A stretch of DNA of 64,000 nucleotides from Ooceraea biroi (taxonomy: Eukaryota; Arthropoda; Insecta; Hymenoptera; Formicidae): NCBI RefSeq assembly GCF_003672135.1, contig NC_039514.1, positions 4,278,001 to 4,342,000 on the forward strand. Direction: 5' to 3'. The stretch's first letter is position 1; each line of letters starts with the position of its first letter. This document shows positions 33,191 through 47,200 of this stretch, piece after piece. Made by a program: the position numbers and the translations under genes. Below the pieces are notes generated by a model. It worked only from the letters and a program-made list of their open reading frames with translations. It was not told where the DNA came from and ran no database searches.

Positions 33191-36100
33191 TTTCCCCTCC
33201 GTGAAAGGATTTCGTAAAGTATTCAGTGAATGAACTTAACAGCGACAGATTATTTCTCTACAATAATCTCTCGCGATTATGTGCGAGACACATTTCGACC
33301 AATTTGTCCTGGCTGCAATTTCCAAAGATATGTATTTAAAGTAGAGAATTACTTTGCATCGCGGATCATCAATTAAGTCCATCGATGATCTTTTCAAATA
33401 AAACCTTGGTTAATGTCGATCCAACGACGTCATCGTCTTCGCTAGTTCCTTGAGAAGCAGGTTTTTAATTTCGGCGATTGCCTGAGGATAATCGTGGAAG
33501 TTCTCTAAATCCCAGGAGAGCTAACCTGATCGCCTAGGAGACACAGAAAATGTGCAAAAAAATAAAATGTTGTCATTAATGGAAAGTGCGATTGATCAAA
33601 AGAGACTCGAGTAAATTTTATTAAATTTATTTAATTATATTACTTCTCCTAAACAATTATTAAATAATACTAATAATACTAATACTAATAATAATCAGAA
33701 ATAAATGTTATAGTTACTTAACACTAGGTTAACTTACATTGTATCAATCTCACTCAATGGATATGGTTATTTAATACACGAAATAATAACACTTTCACTT
33801 CACTTCCCGGCTGCGGTCGGATTTTCCCGCTCCGGGTCTTTCCCTTTATAACCATTCACTAGTCTCTTTCCTCTCCTCATTCACTCCCTCTCGCTTCTCA
33901 ACTTCATCTTCTCTCTCTCTCTCTTGCTCGCTCGCCCTCTCTCACTCTCCCTCATCGCTCAACCTCATTCACTCACTCACTCACCTCGTTTCCTCTCCGT
34001 CAAAATTCTTGCACTAAACATTGCGTCGTACGTTTGTCGTACACCGGACCGTGCGGAGATGTCCGTATAATCCGTGTGATTTACACATGACGGGTCGTAA
34101 AGTTAGAGTTTTCTAATGTAGAGCCTCACATATGATCGTTAATGTGTGAAGTCCACCGGATATCACCAACACAATCTCCGCCGGTCGGCATAAACGGCTG
34201 CGTGCCATCTCGACGAAAAAGAACGACTGTAACACTTGATGATGATGACGACGACGTTTCTTAAATGAAATTTTTCCCAATTTCAGATCTTTGGCCATCG
34301 CATATCTCCGCTCGTAGAGCACGTACAAGAAAAATAAAACAACTTTTACTTATATAATTCGACCCTAAGCTAATCCTTGGAGCCTACTTAAGAAGTTCAT
34401 CCTTCAGCGGTTATTGAGATCTAATAATCGGAGTGTCTGCGAAAGCGTCGCTCGCGTAAAAGTCACGTGCGGTCTCGCGGCGTATACTTGGCGCGAGTAC
34501 ACTACCGTGTCTACTTAATAATAGTTATTATATATACCAGGGTGTTCCAATTTTAAAAGTTGCACTGAAAATATGTTTCAGGGAAGCATTTTGAGAAAAA
34601 ACTTCGGTGCAGTTTGGCGCAGATAAACTTTTTTCTTTTTCTTTTGATATATAATTAAATTTAAATTCTTTGATTTATCTGCGCCGACTCCACGATGGGG
34701 AATTTGAAATCGCAATATTCTCATTAGTGTTACATCACAAACCAGCATTATCTTATTTTATTTCTATTAACTGTAATGAAAATGAATAAATAAACAGCGT
34801 TATCAGAAGCACAACGGATACAATTAAAACAAGATAAAGATTTAATACCCGGTACTGATAACATTGTGATATGAAACACAATTGTGAACACCGATTTATG
34901 GTAAAATCATATTAGAGACTTACGATAATGACTTTATACAGTTATACTCTCAATAAATGAAATTTGTTTGGTATACTTAAGAGAAATTTAGTACGGACTT
35001 AGAACTACAAACATAATGTAATGACGATAAAAAATATTTTTTTTAAATGGATTTTGGCCCACGTTAGTTTCAGTCGTTTTGACCACTGTGCGCGTGCAGT
35101 ATATCGGTTTTGAAAAAAAAAACACAGATTTTTAGTTTATTCCATTGCTGACCAATCAGCATATGTAGCCGCAGTATATCGAAGAAAAATATTTATCTAA
35201 TATATGAAATTGATGGCGATTAATATATTTTCAATTAGTCAAATGTTAAGTTTTAAAGTTGTAACATAAGTTATTGTTTGAATGTGAAAGTACAAAGTGA
35301 AAGAAATTATGTATTGTACCGGATGTTCGTCCCTAAGCCGAAAGGCAAGGACATATGATAATACAATAAATATAATAAAATTTAAATAAGTTATCATCCA
35401 GCAATTTTATCATACAAAATATCCCAATAAGCCAAATTGTTAACAATAGTCAGGCAGAGGAACAAATTTAATCAGAATGATACAGCAGATACGGTGGCCA
35501 TCTGTGTCCGAATTACAGCTTTTTGTTTTGTTGCCAAATCCTGCTGACCATAATAAAAACAGCAGATCTGGCGGCAGAAATAGTGCAAACGTGCGCTGCA
35601 GATTGGTTATGCCTACCAGATTTTGTTATGTTTCTGTTGCTATGTTGCAAATTATAGAAAAGACAAAACCTGCGCAAATCTGAGCGTTTCTACTAACAAA
35701 ATCTGTAGTAGACTCTTGATGATATTTGTTTTCGAACAGAGTTTAGTTTATTGGGGATGTTACTTAAATAAGTAGATTATTAAGTTCCATACTCATTACA
35801 TATCTTACTATTTAATTTAAAGTTAGCTATTAAGACCGACACAAATCGCACTGGTATGTATTAGATTAAGTAAATTAACAATGAACTATCAACCGAATGT
35901 ATTGTTAAACCAAGTAGTCGCTAATAACAAAGTAGTTGAGCGACCTAAAATAACCCTTTAATAAAAAAAAAAGTTAAAAAAAAGGTGAGGATATATTATA
36001 CCATAAGCAGGAGAGTTCAATAAAGATTCCATTGTCAATGTCACCAATTCACAGTATCAAATAACGTATGTGTAGTTTTAAATAAAAAAAGAAAGAGAAA

Positions 36101-36862
36101 ATGAATTTTAGAATTGTGACAATACAAAAGTTAATTCCTTTTTTGAACTCTCTCTGCTATTCTGGGAAGACACAATATATAATAATAACATTGTTAATAC
36201 TAAACAAGAAGTGAACTAACAAAAAATGAACTTAAAAATGTAAATTTAACGTACGTAAAAACTTAAACACCCTTGAATATTTCGTAAAAAAAATTTATCA
36301 ACATTAATTTTATTAATTATATATAAAACATTGACAACTTAGTAAATTACAGCAAATATGCGTAGAAATATTAATAATCAGCAGTTCGCAAAACGAATAA
36401 CTTATCTCTCACTGACACATTTAAGCAATTAGTCTAACAACTATTAATTTCTTAAGCCTATCTTTTTGAATCCTTAATTTGACGCATCGTCTTTCGATAA
36501 TGCCTTCAAGATTTCACCTATTTTTGTTCACTGAAATTATACACGCTGCCGCCCATCTGAACAAATTTTAACATCATGTTAATTAAAATTAAAAATCTGT
36601 CATAAATGCTACTTTAGTACAACTGTAATACGTTTATTTGCATACTGTGTGTATATGTCTAACGTACTTAATAAAAAACTAATTAAATAATTAAATTAAG
36701 CATTTTATAAAATAATATCAGCAAATAAGACATAAGAATGGCCTCATACCTGCAGAAGTAACTGTAGAATTTTTTAATCCAGAAAATAAATGATTATAAT
36801 AATCATAATAGTTTATTTTTAACGAATCTGACAGCAACTGCAAAAAAACAAAGTAAATAAAA
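33191..36862. other. Non-coding part of arm A
   Basis: Holds a CT-rich microsatellite (about 33880-33990), a CAGGGTGTTCC element end at about 34541, the GCGTATACTTGGCGC motif at about 34480, and MITE-like sequence corresponding to 37712-37876 in arm B. No independent gene supported. Confidence 0.5.
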
Positions 36863-36924
36863 TTAGTTTTATAAACCTGCTCTTCCAAAAGTATTTGAAG
36901 TTCTTTACTAGTATAGTTTATTAC
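36863..36924. other. Loop of the A/B palindrome
   Basis: About 60 bases separate the two 7-kb arms; boundaries are approximate. A loop this short would make the DNA very unstable in most hosts if real. Confidence 0.6.
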
Positions 36925-37711
36925 GAATAAATTACTTTGTTTTTATTGCAGTGCTTTCAGAATTCCTTAAAAAAATAAACTATTATGTATTATTATAAAT
37001 CCATTTATTTTCTGGATTATAAAAATTCTACAGGTACTTCTGCAGGTATGATGGCATTTCTTATTCTTAATTTGCTGATATTATTTATAAAATCTTTTAA
37101 TTTAATTTTAATTAGTTTTATTTAATTAGTACCGTTTGACCCGGGGTTTCGGGTTGGGGGTGGGCGTGTGTTTTTTTGTGGGTTGCGCGGTTTTTGGTAG
37201 TTTTCGGGGGCCGTTCGACATATACACACAGTATGCAAATAACGTATTACAGTTGTACTAAAAGTAGCATTTATGACAGATTTTTAATTTTAATTAACAT
37301 GATGTTAAAATTTGTTCTAGATGGGCGGCAGCGTGTATAATTTCAGTGAAACAAAAATAGGTGAAAATCTTGAAGGCATTATCGAAAGACGATTGCGTCA
37401 AATTAAGGATCAAAAAGATAGGCTTAAGAAATTAATAGTGTAGAACTAATTGCTTAAATGTGTCAGTGAGAGATAAAGTTATTCGTTTATGCAACTGTAT
37501 TATTAATATTTCTACGCATATTTGCTTGTAATTACTAAGTTGTCAATGTATTTTATATATAATTAATAAAATTAATGTTTGATAAATTTTTTTACGAAAT
37601 ATTCAAGGTGTTTAAGTTTTTACGTACGTTAAATTTACATTTTAATTCATTTTTTTGTTAGTTTCACTTGTGTTTAGTATTAACAATGTTATTATTATTA
37701 TATTGTGTCTT

Positions 37712-37876
37712 CCCAGATAGCAGAGAGAGTTCAAAAAGAATTAACTTGTATGTCACCAATTCTAAATTCATTTTCTTCTTTCTTTTTTTATTTAAAACTG
37801 AACAATACGTTATTTGCATACTGTGAATTGGTGACATGACAAATGAATTCTTTTTGAACTCTCTCTGCTATCTGGG
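37712..37876. mobile_element. 165-bp MITE with CCCAGATAGCAGAGAGAGTT ends
   Basis: Inverted terminal repeats of about 30 bp beginning CCCAGATAGCAGAGAGAGTT and ending with the complement at 37876. AT-rich interior. A degraded version lies in arm A near 36005-36175. Confidence 0.75.
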
Positions 37877-39837
37877 TTATATCTCACCTTACTTTTTTTA
37901 TTAAGGTTATTTTAGGTCGCTTCAACTACTTGGTTATTAGCGACTACTTGGTTTACAATACATTCGGTTGATAGTTCATTGTTAATTTACTTATCTAATA
38001 CAATACAGTGCGATTTGTTCGGTGCTTAATAGCTAACTTAACTAAATAGTAAGTATGTACATGAGTAGGAACTTAATAATCTACTTATTTAAGTAACATC
38101 CCCAATAACTAACTCTGTCGAAAACAAATATCATCAGAGTCTACTACAGATTTTGTTAGTAGAAACGCTACAGATTTGACGCAGGTTTTGTCTTTTCTAT
38201 AATGTTAGCAACATAGCAACAGAAACATAACAAAATCTGTAGGCATAACCAATCTGCAGCGCACGTTTGCACTATTTCTGCCGCCAATCTGCTGTTTTAT
38301 TATGTCAGCAGGATTTGGCAACAAAACAAAAGCTTAATGCGGACACAGATGGCACCGTATCTGCTGTATCATTCTGATTAAATTTGTTTCCGATCTGCTG
38401 ACATATTGTTAACAATTTGCTTATTGGGATATTTTGTATGATAAAATTGCTGGATTAACTTATTTAAATATTTTATTTATTTATTTATTTATCATAGTCC
38501 TTGCCTTTCGGCTTAGGACGAACATCCGGTTACAATACATACATTCTTTCACTTTTACTTCACATATCAAACACATAACTTTAATTTTACAACTTTAAAA
38601 CTTTAACATTTACTAAATTGAAATATTATTAATCGCCAATCAATTTCATATATTAGATAAAATTTTTCTTCGATCATACTGGCTAACATATGCTAGATGG
38701 TCAGCAATGGATAAACTAAAATCTGTTTTTTTTTTCAAACGCGATATACTGCACGCCGCACAGTGGTCAAAACGACTGAAAACGTGGCCAAAATCCATTT
38801 AAAAAAAAATATTTTTTATCGTCATTACATTATTGTTTGTTAGTTCTAAGTCCGTACTAAATTTCTCTAACGTTATAGTCCAAACAAATTTCATTTATGA
38901 GAGCTATAAATGTATAAAGTTCATTATCGTAAGTCTCTAATATGATTTTGACCATAATCGGTGTCACAATTGTGATTTCATTCACAAAGTTATCACGTAC
39001 CGGGTTATTAAATCTTTTCATCCTTGTTTTATTGTATCCTTTGTGCTTCTGATAACGCTGTTATTTATTCAATTTTCATTACAGTTAATAGAATAAAATA
39101 AGATAATGCTGTTGTGATGTAACACTAATGAAATATTGCGATTCAAATTCCCCCATCGTGAGTCGGCGCGATAAATCAAATAGAATTTAAAATTTAATTA
39201 TATATCAAAAGAAATAAGAAAAAGTTTATCTGCGCCAAACTGCACCGAAGTTTTTCTCAAATGCTTCCCTGAAGACATATTTCAGTGCAACTTTTAAATT
39301 GGACACCCTGTATATATAATTAATATTATTAAGAGACACGGTAGTGTCTCGCGCCAAGTATACGCGCAGCGAGACCGCACCGTGACTTTTACGCGAAGCG
39401 ACGCTTTCGCAGACACTCCGATTATTAGATCTCAATAACCGCTGAACGGATGAACTTCTAAGTAGGCTCAATGGATAGCTTAGGGTCGAATTATATAATA
39501 AAAGTGTTTTTATTTTTCTTGTACGTGCTCTACGAGCGGAGATATGGCGATGCAAAGTCTGAAATTGGAAAATTTCATTTAAGAAACGTCGTCGTCATCA
39601 TCATCAAGTGTACAGTCCGTTCTTTTTCGTCGAGATGGCAGCAGCTCCGTTTATACCGACCGGCGGAGATGCTGTTGGTATATCCGTGTGACTCACACAT
39701 AACGATCATATGTAGAGGCTCTACATTAGAAAACTCTAACTTATCGACCCGTCATGTGTAAATCACACGGATATACGGACATCTCCGCCGGTCGGTGTAC
39801 GACAAGTGTACGACGCAATGTAGTGCAAGAAGTTTTT

Positions 39838-39972
39838 GCGAGAGAACGAGTGAGTGAGTGAGTGAATGAGTGAGCGAGAGGGCGAGTGAGTGAGAGGGCG
39901 AGCGAGCAAGAGAGAGAGAGAGAGAGAGAGTGAGAGAGCGAGAGAGAGTGAATGAGAGAGCGAAAGAGCTAG
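39838..39972 (+). repeat. GAGA/GAGTGA microsatellite
   Basis: Irregular GAGTGAGT and GAGAGA units upstream of CIBAR copy B. A similar CT run lies in arm A. Confidence 0.9.
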
Positions 39973-40621
39973 TGAATGAGTATAAAGGAAGACCCGGGCG
40001 GGAAATCCGACCGCAGCCGAGGAAGTGAAGTGAAAGTGTTATTGTTTCGTCGTTAAATAACCTATCCATTGAGTGAGATTGAATACAATGTAAGTAACCT
40101 ATGTAAGTAACCTATACATTTTATTCTGATTATTATTAGTATTAGTATTATTAGTATTATTTAATAATGTTAGAGAAGTAATATAATTAAATAAAATTAA
40201 TAAATTTACTCGAGTTCTCTTTGATCAATCGCACTTTCCATTAATGACAACAATTTTTTCATGCACATTTCTGTGTCTCCTAGGCGATCAGAGTAGCTCT
40301 CCTGGGATTAGAGAACTTCCACGATTATCCTCAGGCAATCGCCGAAATTAAAAACCTGCTTCTCAGTGAACTAGCGAAGACGATGACGTCGTTGGATCGA
40401 CATTAACCAAGTTTTATTTGAAAAGATCATCGATGGACTTAATGATGCATCCGCGATGCAAGTAATTCTCTACTTTAAATACATATCTTTGGAAAATTGC
40501 AGCCAGGACAATTGGTCGAAATGTGTCTCGCACATATCGCGAGAGATTATTGTAGAGAAATAATCTGTCGCTGTAAGTTCATTCACTGAATACTTTACGA
40601 AATCCTTTCACGGAGGGGAAA

Positions 40622-42427
40622 ATGCTTCGAGTGCGCTCCCAGAATAGCGTGTAGTAAGTTGAAGAATAAAATCAGTCGAGCATCCGACTTTAGTCTCGCG
40701 ATATTATGACAGATCGTGAATGGTGAGTCGTTTGAATAAATCTATTTTGTTTTCAGTGAGCAGGAGGCGAAATTTGTACAGGATCGTATAACAGGCGTGG
40801 AGAAGCACTTCGCTAAACTATGCACGATATTTGCAGCGTTTACCAGGAAAGCGGCCAGGTGATAACCAGCTAACTCTATCGATTATTTTTCCTCAGCGAT
40901 ACACACGGACCCTTCACTCGCTATCGCTTCGACGTAAAACCTCATTTCCGTTTATTATTCACCAGCAATATTATTTTCAGACTGCGCGATAAAAGTGACG
41001 AGTTTGCAAAAGTAATACAGGTCTATGGTGATTCGAAAACTATAAATCGATCCATGAGTACTGGATTGGCGAACTTTTCAGCAACGTTATCAGTCGTCGG
41101 TGATTATAGTAGGTAAAAACGATTCTTTAAATTACATATCTTTCACGCAAATAATGTCTGCAAATAATTAACAAATTTAGCTCAATTTAAATTTATTTAC
41201 TCGGACAAATAAACTATTCATTGTCTTTCTATATTAAATATAAAATTTACCTTTCAACATGCTGATAAAGTGCAACATTATGCTTCAACATCATTTTAAT
41301 TTTTTCACCTTCGAAATTATTAATTTTAGAGATGCAGAAGTGCAAAGATTGGACACCAAAGTAAGTGCGCCTCCTTCACAGTACGCAATGATTTGCAAGC
41401 ATGCGCGCGATGATGTAAAAAATACCTTCGCAGCACGCGATAGAGAATTCACAGAACGAAGGCAATTGGACAAAGTTCGAGAAAGAAACCCTAGGAATCG
41501 TCAAATGGTAGTATCCTTATAATTAAAACCTCATTTTACAAGCATCACTTAATTTCAATCGTGATTTCATTAATTCCATGGCTTTCGTAATTGTAAATCG
41601 AAAAATCATTTAGACGATAAATAAAATCGCGCAATAAATATATTGATGAAATCATTTCAAACTAATATAACTATGTTACTCAAGTATCTCTTGTTACAAT
41701 TAGTCACAAGCCGAGTCTGAACTGATGAAAGCATCCGTTGAGATGTCCCAAGTGGTCAAGGGATTGGAGGAGCAGATCAACTCGTTCGAGCGACGAAAGC
41801 TGCACGATTTGAAATCTGTACTATTGGATTTCGTCACCATCGAACTGAGGTTTCACAGAAAGGCTCTTGAACTTCTGACTAAAGCGTACCAAGATTCGTA
41901 TCCATCGACGAAATTAAAGATCTTGAGATGAGATTTTTTCAAATCGTGTGATCATTTTCATATATCATGTATAAGTGTAGTTGATTTAACATGCTTTTAA
42001 CATGCAGGACTAACGTAATAACGTATCGATAATATTGTTTAACCAAATCACGCGATTATGTACAGGAATTAAGAGACTTTAGACAAACAATGCGCGCCCC
42101 TGACTCCGTCACAAGGCTGGACACAGTAAACAGAACGTCGTTTCGACACGCTTATTCCTTAACGAACTTAACTAACCGATTTGCATCCTCTCCTGCGACA
42201 CTGCAGAAATTGGCTAATCGAGAAGCCGAGTCTGCTGTAAGCTCAATAATTCATTTAACGTGTGAGTCGTTCTACTATTCCATTCTTGAATCTTTAACGA
42301 TGAATGCTTCCAGGATTCCGTACAAACCGGATTCACCAATTCATCCGAGTCGGTCCAAGTTCTCAGGCCTATCCCACCAATCCCTACATGTCAGAAGTCC
42401 TTCATATCGTCCATAATATCTCCATAA
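40622..42427 (+). pseudogene. CIBAR1: CIBAR1/FAM92-like BAR-domain gene, copy B, 7 exons
   Basis: Membrane-curving BAR protein that in animals acts with Chibby at the base of cilia. Exons: 40622-40650, 40757-40858, 40981-41112, 41330-41507, 41704-41927, 42066-42236, 42314-42427. Signatures in order: MLRVRSQN; GVEKHFAKLCTIFAAF; RLRDKSDEFAK; CKHARDDVKNTFAARD; RERNPRNRQM; SQAESELMKASVEMSQ; VTIELRFHRKALELLTKAYQ; RQTMRAPDSVTRLDTV. The exons total 950 bases, one short of 317 codons; the missing base lies near 41895 in exon 5. Exon 5 also ends GAG|ATGAGA instead of a GT donor, although an in-frame GT lies 18 bases on. It may be a functional gene with a sequence error. Confidence 0.82.
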
Positions 42428-43415
42428 TATATCGCATACCTTCGAAAATGATTGTATTTACACACTTACTTCACTTACTTTTGAAAAATACTCGATTTGT
42501 ACTTTAGATATAAATGTCTATGAATAGTTGTTTAAGATTTAATAAAAGAAGAGGATCCTGAATCATCTTTATAATGTCTAATAATCAATATATGTATTAT
42601 GAGTTAGGGTATATTAAAGTTGTGTTATTTAAAATGTAATTCTCATTCACTTTCTGATAGCTCAGTCAATCGTAATAAAGATCATTTAAAGCAATAGAAA
42701 AAGTACAGTTTTATAGAAAAGTGTAAGTTTATTTTTTATAATATAACAAAAGGATATCTCATGCATGCTAATCTTTCCTCCACATGATTGTATGGCTATT
42801 CCAGATACTTTGGATGAGTGGTCACTTGTTAGATTAGTATATTGAAGAAAGGGATGAGCCTATTTATCACCTTATTAAGGATTTATATGGCACATTAATA
42901 GTACGATTATTGAGTAATATACTGAGTAATATTACTAATAAGTAAATGCAGCTTTCACAGTTATATAGATAAATCAATACAATGTAAGATACATATACAA
43001 TATGTATAATGCTGAAACAAATGTATTACGTTTATCTGTATATAAATAATAGTTACATTAACAATTTGTTCGTTATCACGACGTGATCAACTTGAACACA
43101 GGAGCATCGATAATCGTTTTGTTAGAAGATAATAGACAGGATGAAGAGAGCGAGATTACTGCAACGTAAAGAGAAAGAAAATTAATAGAACTTCTCAAAA
43201 TAGAAAAACGCGCTCATTCACTATTAGGCTTCTTCTTCGCCAGGAATGGTGATAGGGTATTAATAAAAAATATATAATATTGGTGCGAGACATTACCGTG
43301 TCTCGATAGAATATAATATATTTATTTGTGGGTTTTGTATAAAGTATTTAATATTAATGACGCGCACGCCGCGCCCCCCACGTCCGCGGTGCCCGGGGGC
43401 TATTGGTTAATTAGG

Positions 43416-44235
43416 ATGCAATATGTGAAAATGCGCCAGAAAGAAACAATTGCCTTACGATCCGTTGCCGTAACGCCGCAGCTAGAAGACGAAGCGACCA
43501 TATTGAAAGAGAGAGCCATGGACAAAGGACGTGAGTTGATATCATACATTATATTTTATAAAATATTTATTTATTGTACATTTATTCACACACACACACA
43601 CACAATATATATGTATTTTGTTGCAGCTATCGACGTTGAAATGGTGGATTCGCCTATTTCGCCGATGTTCCCATTAACACAGGCGGACCCATTAATACAG
43701 GCGCCTGTACCACCACCGCTGCCACCGCCGCTACCACCGCAGTTACCACCGCCTGTGTTAATGGGAACAGCGGCCCCGGTTCGAATGACACCGGACGGGA
43801 AGATTTTACCGAGTAAATATATAAAAAATATATATATATCAATCTATATCATTGCCGGGATTTAGTTGCACATTTCTAACCTATTTCGTTGTCAACTCCC
43901 ACTGTCCCCCTCTTGCCGCGTATTGTAATTGTATATTTCTAATCTAGCGGCATGTATCTTGTTTATGTTTATTAGCGTCCGGTACCTCGTTTCTATGATA
44001 CGCGCGGTAAGAGGGGGATAGTGGGAGTTGACAACGAAATAGGTTAGAAATGTGCAACTAAATCCCGGCACTCATCTATATCAATCTATATATCTACATA
44101 TATTAATATCAATTGTTTGTTTCAGAACGATGGAGACGTGCTGGCCGCCATCCGTGGCGTGGCGGACGTGGAGGGCGCGGCGGACGTGGCGGCCGTGGCG
44201 GGCGCGTCGTGAACATACAATATTTTCATTTTTAA
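43416..44235 (+). CDS. Small Pro-rich/RGG-rich protein, 3 exons
   Basis: Exons 43416-43530, 43627-43812 and 44126-44235 have GT/AG borders and join in frame to 136 codons plus stop. The N-terminal third is charged (MRQKETIALRS, ATILKERAMDKG). The middle is a run of PPPLPP repeats. The C-terminus has five RGG-type repeats, typical of RNA-binding or nucleolar proteins. Preceded by a GC-rich patch (43365-43400) and followed by AATAAA near 44255. I do not recognise the family. It lies downstream of CIBAR on the same strand; start choice is the first ATG in frame. Confidence 0.55.
43854..44069. mobile_element. 216-bp palindromic MITE in intron 2
   Basis: Long inverted ends starting GCCGGGATTTAGTTGCACAT and finishing with the complement. 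Pairing extends for about 70 bases on each side with few mismatches. It sits in the second intron of the Pro/RGG gene in copy B. Confidence 0.8.
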
Positions 44236-44298
44236 TATATTTTTAATATTTTAATAAACAATAAATCCAAATATATTATATATATGTTTTCTTTATTT

Positions 44299-47200
44299 AT
44301 TAATACCCTATCGCCATTCCTGATCTTTCTCTTTACGTTGCAGTAATCTCGCTCTCTTCATCCTGTCTATTATCTTCTAACAAAACGATTATCGATGCTC
44401 CTGTGTTCAAGTTGATCACGTCGTGATAACGAACAAATTGTTAATGTAACTATTATTTATATACAGATAAACGTAATACATTTGTTTCAGCATTATACAT
44501 ATTGTATATGTATCTTACATTGTATTGATTTATCTATATAACTGTGAAAGCTGCATTTACTTATTAGTAATATTACTCAGTATATTACTCAATAATCGTA
44601 CTATTAATGTGCCATATAAATCCTTAATAAGGTGATAAATAGGCTCATCCCTTTCTTCAATATACTAATCTAACAAGTGACCACTCATCCAAAGTATCTG
44701 GAATAGCCATACAATCATGTGGAGGAAAGATTAGCATGCATGAGATATCCTTTTGTTATATTATAAAAAATAAACTTACACTTTTCTATAAAACTGTACT
44801 TTTTCTATTGCTTTAAATGATCTTTATTACGATTGACTGAGCTATCAGAAAGTGAATGAGAATTACATTTTAAATAACACAACTTTAATATACCCTAACT
44901 CATAATACATATATTGATTATTAGACATTATAAAGATGATTCAGGATCCTCTTCTTTTATTAAATCTTAAACAACTATTCATAGACATTTATATCTAAAG
45001 TACAAATCGAGTATTTTTCAAAAGTAAGTGAAGTAAGTGTGTAAATACAATCATTTTCGAAGGTATGCGATATATTATGGAGATATTATGGACGATATGA
45101 AGGACTTCTGACATGTAGGGATTGGTGGGATAGGCCTGAGAACTTGGACCGACTCGGATGAATTGGTGAATCCGGTTTGTACGGAATCCTGGAAGCATTC
45201 ATCGTTAAAGATTCAAGAATGGAATAGTAGAACGACTCACACGTTAAATGAATTATTGAGCTTACAGCAGACTCGGCTTCTCGATTAGCCAATTTCTGCA
45301 GTGTCGCAGGAGAGGATGCAAATCGGTTAGTTAAGTTCGTTAAGGAATAAGCGTGTCGAAACGACGTTCTGTTTACTGTGTCCAGCCTTGTGACGGAGTC
45401 AGGGGCGCGCATTGTTTGTCTAAAGTCTCTTAATTCCTGTACATAATCGCGTGATTTGGTTAAACAATATTATCGATACGTTATTACGTTAGTCCTGCAT
45501 GTTAAAAGCATGTTAAATCAACTACACTTATACATGATATATGAAAATGATCACACGATTTGAAAAAATCTCATCTCAAGATCTTTAATTTCGTCGATGG
45601 ATACGAATCTTGGTACGCTTTAGTCAGAAGTTCAAGAGCCTTTCTGTGAAACCTCAGTTCGATGGTGACGAAATCCAATAGTACAGATTTCAAATCGTGC
45701 AGCTTTCGTCGCTCGAACGAGTTGATCTGCTCCTCCAATCCCTTGACCACTTGGGACATCTCAACGGATGCTTTCATCAGTTCAGACTCGGCTTGTGACT
45801 AATTGTAACAAGAGATACTTGAGTAACATAGTTATATTAGTTTGAAATGATTTCATCAATATATTTATTGCGCGATTTTATTTATCGTCTAAATGATTTT
45901 TCGATTTACAATTACGAAAGCCATGGAATTAATGAAATCACGATTGAAATTAAGTGATGCTTGTAAAATGAGGTTTTAATTATAAGGATACTACCATTTG
46001 ACGATTCCTAGGGTTTCTTTCTCGAACTTTGTCCAATTGCCTTCGTTCTGTGAATTCTCTATCGCGTGCTGCGAAGGTATTTTTTACATCATCGCGCGCA
46101 TGCTTGCAAATCATTGCGTACTGTGAAGGAGGCGCACTTACTTTGGTGTCCAATCTTTGCACTTCTGCATCTCTAAAATTAATAATTTCGAAGGTGAAAA
46201 AATTAAAATGATGTTGAAGCATAATGTTGCACTTTATCAGCATGTTGAAAGGTAAATTTTATATTTAATATAGAAAGACAATGAATAGTTTATTTGTCCG
46301 AGTAAATAAATTTAAATTGAGCTAAATTTGTTAATTATTTGCAGACATTATTTGCGTGAAAGATATGTAATTTAAAGAATCGTTTTTACCTACTATAATC
46401 ACCGACGACTGATAACGTTGCTGAAAAGTTCGCCAATCCAGTACTCATGGATCGATTTATAGTTTTCGAATCACCATAGACCTGTATTACTTTTGCAAAC
46501 TCGTCACTTTTATCGCGCAGTCTGAAAATAATATTGCTGGTGAATAATAAACGGAAATGAGGTTTTACGTCGAAGCGATAGCGAGTGAAGGGTCCGTGTG
46601 TATCGCTGAGGAAAAATAATCGATAGAGTTAGCTGGTTATCACCTGGCCGCTTTCCTGGTAAACGCTGCAAATATCGTGCATAGTTTAGCGAAGTGCTTC
46701 TCCACGCCTGTTATACGATCCTGTACAAATTTCGCCTCCTGCTCACTGAAAACAAAATAGATTTATTCAAACGACTCACCATTCACGATCTGTCATAATA
46801 TCGCGAGACTAAAGTCGGATGCTCGACTGATTTTATTCTTCAACTTACTACACGCTATTCTGGGAGCGCACTCGAAGCATTTTCCCCTCCGTGAAAGGAT
46901 TTCGTAAAGTATTCAGTGAATGAACTTACAGCGACAGATTATTTCTCTACAATAATCTCTCGCGAAACTAGAAACGGTTCTGGTAATTTTTTTTCTCGTC
47001 TATGTGCAAGACATATTTCGACCAATTGTCCTGGCTGCAAAAGTACAAAACCGTATATAGAAAATTAGAATGTCTAAATTATGTCAAGAATGTCAAAATG
47101 AAATTGTTGTCATTAACGGAAAGTGCGATTGAATCAAAGAAAACTCGAGTAAACACGCGTGATTTACTTGGGCCGGTCAAACACTTTTATTTTACTTCTC

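Larger units (their letters stand above)
29932..36862 (-). repeat. Palindrome arm A (minus)
   Basis: Reverse complement of roughly 36925-43830 with many one-base differences. In the stretch around 32240-32460, comparison with copy C gives about nine single-base indel sites against only a few substitutions. This is the error spectrum of raw long reads rather than of evolutionary decay. Confidence 0.85.
36925..40621. other. Upstream region of CIBAR copy B
   Basis: Non-coding. Includes the 37712-37876 MITE, a TE end GGACACCCTGTATATA at about 39301, the GCGCCAAGTATACGCGC motif at 39351-39367, and the GAGA microsatellite. A short frame at 39471-39761 has no recognisable family. Confidence 0.5.
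36925..43830 (+). repeat. Palindrome arm B (plus)
   Basis: Counterpart of arm A, with longer open exons. Contains one block not present in A at 37135-37215, G-rich with long homopolymers, which looks like poor base calling. Confidence 0.85.

Noticed and set aside
39471..39761. Possible gene in 39471-39761 and its arm A counterpart 34113-34328
   Set aside because: The two arms give different proteins because of indels, and no domain is visible in either.
41366..41386. A 21-bp mini-intron in CIBAR exon 4 (GTAAGT...CACAG)
   Set aside because: Far too short to splice, and its translation VSAPPSQ aligns with the BAR-domain linker of the family.
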